Made by a program: the position numbers and the translations under genes. From assembly GCF_001570885.1 (NCBI RefSeq), contig NZ_BCSN01000014.1:1-54714 (forward strand): 54,714 nucleotides of DNA. Reading direction: 5' to 3'. This document shows positions 51,666 to 54,714 of this stretch, piece after piece; positions within the stretch are counted from its first letter, which is position 1, and each line of letters begins with the position of its first letter. The notes below the pieces were generated by a model. That model was not told the origin of the DNA, did no database searches, and worked only from the letters and a program-made list of their open reading frames with translations. The stretch is from Micrococcus lylae NBRC 15355 (lineage in GTDB: Bacteria > Actinomycetota > Actinomycetes > Actinomycetales > Micrococcaceae).

Positions 51666-53873
51666 ATGCCCTCCACCGAGACCGCACCCCGCCACGGGGA
51701 CCGCGCCGCCCGAGACGGCTCCCGTCCCGCCGGGAACACCACCGTCCCCGGCGGCGCCGAGCGCGCCCTCCCGGTCTGGACCTGGCCGGCGGTGGCCGCC
51801 GCCGGTGCCCTGGCCCTGGTGCTGGCCGCCTGGTTCACCGGCGTCTCCGCCGCTCGCGAGCTGTCCGACCCCGGTGCCCTGACCCGCTGGGGCGTGCCGA
51901 TCGTCGAGTACGGCTCCAACATGGCGATGTCCGTGACCATCGGCGCCCTGATCTTCGCCGCCGCCATCCTGCCGCCCCACACCGGCGGCCGGGCCCCGCG
52001 CCGCCGCAAGGACGACCCGCCGGCCGAGCGCCTGCCGGAGCACCCCGCGTTCGCCCGGACCATGCTGGTGGCCTCCGTGGCCGCCGGGGTGTGGACCCTG
52101 TGCGCGCTGGCCGTGGGCATCCTGTCCTACTCGGACCTGGCCGGCATCCCGCTCGGCGCCGGCGCTGCCTTCTCGGACGGGCTCGTCGCCTACTTCGTGT
52201 CCATCTCGGTGGGGCAGGCCTGGTTCTGGGTGACCGTCATCGCCGCCGTGGTGACCTCACTGGCGGTGGCCGTGCGCTCCCACAGCGGCCTGTTCTGGGT
52301 GGGCATCCTCGCGATGATCGCCCTCGTGCCGCTCGCACTGATCGGCCACGCCGCCGGCGGCGACGACCACATGGCGGCCGTGAACTCCATCGGTCTGCAC
52401 CTGCTCGGCGTGGTGGTGTGGGTCGGCGGCCTGCTGGTGCTCGCCCTGATCGCCCCCACGCTGGTCGGCCCGGACGGCGGCACCGGCCGCACCACCTACC
52501 GCCGGCAGGGAGCCGCCCCGCTCGTGCACACCGTGCTGTCCCGCTACTCGGTGCTCGCCGGACTCGGCCTGTTCACCGTGGCCCTGTCCGGCGTGGTCAA
52601 CGCCGCCCTGCGGGTGGAGCACCTGCACCAGCTTCTCGCCCCGTACGGAGGCCTGGTGGCCGTGAAGTTCCTGGCGGTGGTGCTCCTGGGCCTGATCGGC
52701 CTGGCCCACCGCCGTTGGATCATTCCGCAGCTGCGTGGCGGCGCCGGCGAGGACGCCGCAGCCGAGGCCCCGCGTCCGGCCCGCCGTCTGCTGTGGCAGC
52801 TGATCGCCGTGGAGGCCGTGGTGATGTCCGCCGTCATGGGCGTCTCCGCCGTCCTCAGCCGCACTGCGCCGCCGAAGCCGGAGGAGCTGCCGGACGGCGC
52901 CAGCCCGGCCCGCATCCTCACCGGCTACGAGCTGCCCCCGGAGCTCACCGGCGCCCGCTGGTTCGACCTGTGGCGCTGGGACTGGCTGTGGGTGGCCGTG
53001 TGCGTGTTCCTGGCGATCTGGTACGTGCGGTCCACGGTGCAGCTGCACCGCCGCGGGGACTCCTGGCCCGTGCTGCGCACGATCTGCTGGATCCTCGGGC
53101 TCGTGGTGCTGACCTGGGCCACCTCCGGCGCCCCGGCCGTCTACGGCCGTGTGCTGTTCTCCGCCCACATGGTCGGGCACATGACGTTGACGATGATCGC
53201 GCCGCTGTTCCTGGCTCTCGGCGCACCGATCACGCTGGCCCTGCGCTCGTTGCCGGTGCGCACGGACGACACGCGCGGCCCGCGCGAATGGATCCTGTGG
53301 ATCGTGCACTCCCGGTGGGGGGCGTTCATCACCCACCCGATCGTGGCGGGCGCCAACTTCGCCGGCTCGATCCTGGTCTTCTACTACACGGACTTCTTCC
53401 GGTTCGCGCTGGAATACCACGTGGGCCACGAGTTCATGAACGTGCACTTCCTGCTCACGGGCTTCGTGTTCGCGCTGGTGATGGTGGGCGCGGATCCGCT
53501 GCCGAACCGCCCGCCGTATCCGATCCGCCTGGTCGTGCTGCTGGCCACCATGGTGTTCCACGCGTTCATCGGCGTGGCCATGACCTCCTCCACGGGACTG
53601 ATGCAGGCCGACTGGTTCGGCAACATGGGCCGCCCCTGGGGTCCGGACGCGCTGGCCGACCAGCAGATCGGCGGTGCGGTGATGTGGGGCATCGGCGAGT
53701 TCCCGACCGTGGCGATGGCCGTGACCGTGGCCGTCCTGTGGGCGCTCGACGACCGCAAGGTCGCCGAGCGCTACGACCGCAAGGCCGAGCGCGACGGAGA
53801 CGCCGAGCTCGCCGCCTGGAACCAGATGTACTCGAACCTCGCCGACCAGGAGGACCGCCATGGCCGCCGCTGA
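51666..53873 (+). CDS. CopD / CtaG fusion: copper import and cytochrome oxidase assembly protein
   Basis: The product has 735 residues with about 14 hydrophobic segments. The first half (about 40-420) is CopD-like: SVGQAWFWVTVIAAVV, the VNSIGLHLLGVVVWVGGLLV His region, and HTVLSRYSVLAGLGLFTVAL. The second half (about 450-700) is the CtaG/Caa3_CtaG family: FSAHMVGHMTLTMIAPLFLA, ALEYHVGHEFMNVHFLLTG and a TSSTGLMQADWFGNMGRPWG segment. It would take copper across the membrane and supply cytochrome c oxidase. AAGACAGGA 4 nt before the ATG is a moderate RBS. The stop overlaps the next gene. Confidence 0.92.
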   Translation: MPSTETAPRHGDRAARDGSRPAGNTTVPGGAERALPVWTWPAVAAAGALALVLAAWFTGVSAARELSDPGALTRWGVPIVEYGSNMAMSVTIGALIFAAAILPPHTGGRAPRRRKDDPPAERLPEHPAFARTMLVASVAAGVWTLCALAVGILSYSDLAGIPLGAGAAFSDGLVAYFVSISVGQAWFWVTVIAAVVTSLAVAVRSHSGLFWVGILAMIALVPLALIGHAAGGDDHMAAVNSIGLHLLGVVVWVGGLLVLALIAPTLVGPDGGTGRTTYRRQGAAPLVHTVLSRYSVLAGLGLFTVALSGVVNAALRVEHLHQLLAPYGGLVAVKFLAVVLLGLIGLAHRRWIIPQLRGGAGEDAAAEAPRPARRLLWQLIAVEAVVMSAVMGVSAVLSRTAPPKPEELPDGASPARILTGYELPPELTGARWFDLWRWDWLWVAVCVFLAIWYVRSTVQLHRRGDSWPVLRTICWILGLVVLTWATSGAPAVYGRVLFSAHMVGHMTLTMIAPLFLALGAPITLALRSLPVRTDDTRGPREWILWIVHSRWGAFITHPIVAGANFAGSILVFYYTDFFRFALEYHVGHEFMNVHFLLTGFVFALVMVGADPLPNRPPYPIRLVVLLATMVFHAFIGVAMTSSTGLMQADWFGNMGRPWGPDALADQQIGGAVMWGIGEFPTVAMAVTVAVLWALDDRKVAERYDRKAERDGDAELAAWNQMYSNLADQEDRHGRR

Positions 53874-54714
53874 CACCGCCGACCGCCTGCCCGCCCGCCG
53901 CGCCGCCCGCCGCTGCGCCGGCCTGGCCCTGGCGGCGCTGCTCGCCCTCACCGGCTGCGCCCCAGGGGACGACGACGGCGCCGGCACCTCCGCCCCGGAC
54001 GGCGCCTCCGCCTCGGCCGGCCAGGACGGGGACGCCTCGGCAGACGACGCGAAGCCGGAGCCGGCCTCCGAACAGGAGGCCGCGGACGTGGTGGACCAGC
54101 TGGACCTGGGCGACCGCCAGGACCAGCGGATGGCCGCCGCGGCGGCCGAGCGCGCCGCATCCTTCGGCTTCGTCCGCCAGCGCGCCGCCACGGACGAGGA
54201 GATCTCCACGACCCGCGAGGACAACGCCGCGCGCCTGCGCGACGCCTCCCGCACCACCGTGGAGCCGAGCGAGTGCAAGGCACCGCTGAACGCTCTGGAC
54301 TTCTCGCCGATCCTGCTGGACCAGGAGGAGGTCTCCCGCGTGGACGTGGGCGCCGGCTCGTTCACCGGCACCGGCACCGTGGAGGTGGCGAGGCTGGACG
54401 GCCCCGCCCGCCAGCGCGTGGAGAAGCACCTGCAGACCGTGAACACCCTGCTGACCGACTGCTCGGAGATGACCATGACGGTCACCGAGGGGGACAGCAC
54501 CGTGGACTACGTGCTGACCACCGAGAAGCCCGACCTGTCCGACGGCACCCCGGCGCAGTCCGCGATCACCTGGACCCGTCACCCCGCGAGCGACGAGGAG
54601 AACACGCTCACCGCGCAGGTGCTCACCGCCACCACTGCCGACTCGGTGGTCATGGTGTCCTTCGTGGGCCAGCAGGCCGCCGGAGACAAGGAGTTCACCA
54701 TCATGGCCGAGGAG
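53860..54714 (+). CDS. lipoprotein of unknown function (cut by window end)
   Basis: At least 285 residues are visible, with no stop before the window ends. ATG 53860 has AGGAGG 6 nt upstream and overlaps the CtaG stop by 14 bp, so it is coupled to the copper operon. The signal peptide ends ALLALTGCAP, a lipobox. A Ser/Ala/Asp linker follows, then a soluble domain (about 80 onward) with alternating strands such as VEVARLDGPARQRV and STVDYVLTTEKP. Two cysteines (in PSECKAP and TDCSEM) may bond. No family is recognised. Confidence 0.85.
   Translation, partial: MAAADTADRLPARRAARRCAGLALAALLALTGCAPGDDDGAGTSAPDGASASAGQDGDASADDAKPEPASEQEAADVVDQLDLGDRQDQRMAAAAAERAASFGFVRQRAATDEEISTTREDNAARLRDASRTTVEPSECKAPLNALDFSPILLDQEEVSRVDVGAGSFTGTGTVEVARLDGPARQRVEKHLQTVNTLLTDCSEMTMTVTEGDSTVDYVLTTEKPDLSDGTPAQSAITWTRHPASDEENTLTAQVLTATTADSVVMVSFVGQQAAGDKEFTIMAEE

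Overview
The window is a gene-dense, very GC-rich stretch (coding third positions almost all G or C) from an actinobacterium, most likely Micrococcaceae and close to Micrococcus. The evidence is protein content: an actinobacterial PutA, zinc-free L28/L33/S14, a CopD-CtaG fusion and an actinobacterial SAM riboswitch. Many starts look leaderless, with TANNNT about 6-7 nt before the start codon. No tRNA, rRNA, CRISPR array or insertion sequence was seen.

Layout. 0.1-5 kb: two small membrane proteins, a tiny basic protein, a TipAS-type MerR regulator behind a DUF2268 zinc peptidase, three 33-bp direct repeats, and an RNase H-domain protein. 5-9.6 kb: a TetR regulator and a complete thiamine importer (thiB-thiP-thiQ, minus strand) behind a TPP riboswitch. 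9.6-13.1 kb: AI-2E-type exporter, MFS permease and a membrane protein. 13.1-15 kb: a DUF559 (Vsr-like) nuclease gene bracketed by clusters of structured repeats. 15-23.4 kb: putA, a hotdog thioesterase, a membrane-anchored glutamate-synthase-like flavoprotein and a repeat-rich surface protein. 23.5-25 kb: a cold-shock protein and a flavin reductase behind a SAM riboswitch. 25-30 kb: a lower-GC secreted protein, an attenuator-like hairpin, then a tightly coupled lipoprotein / FtsX-type permease / ABC ATPase operon. This is the best candidate for an undescribed system. 30-38.9 kb: S4 protein, hisD, a frameshifted MscS channel gene, a universal stress protein and SDR pair, an MBL hydrolase and a glutathionyl-hydroquinone-reductase-like gene sharing a 12-bp divergent promoter region, and an L-lactate dehydrogenase.

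39-45.7 kb is a 5-oxoproline locus: pxpA, a fused pxpB-pxpC, a biotin carboxylase/BCCP protein and a FadR-type GntR regulator, facing a convergent NRAMP-like transporter gene. The same 11-bp palindrome, TTGTTGAACAA, lies upstream of both transcription units and fits the GT-N3-AC operator form of FadR-type regulators. 46-47.6 kb: rpmB-rpmG-rpsN (all zinc-free forms) behind a leader of about 310 nt, then the HU gene. 47.7 kb to the end: a copper handling / cytochrome oxidase assembly cluster (His-rich membrane protein, CopC, PCu(A)C chaperone, Tat-exported DyP peroxidase, CopD-CtaG fusion) and a lipoprotein cut by the window end.

A 16-17-base motif, CCTTCCCGACGACGGCC or its complement, recurs in both intergenic and coding DNA. 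All functional assignments come from reading motifs by eye; no database search was run.
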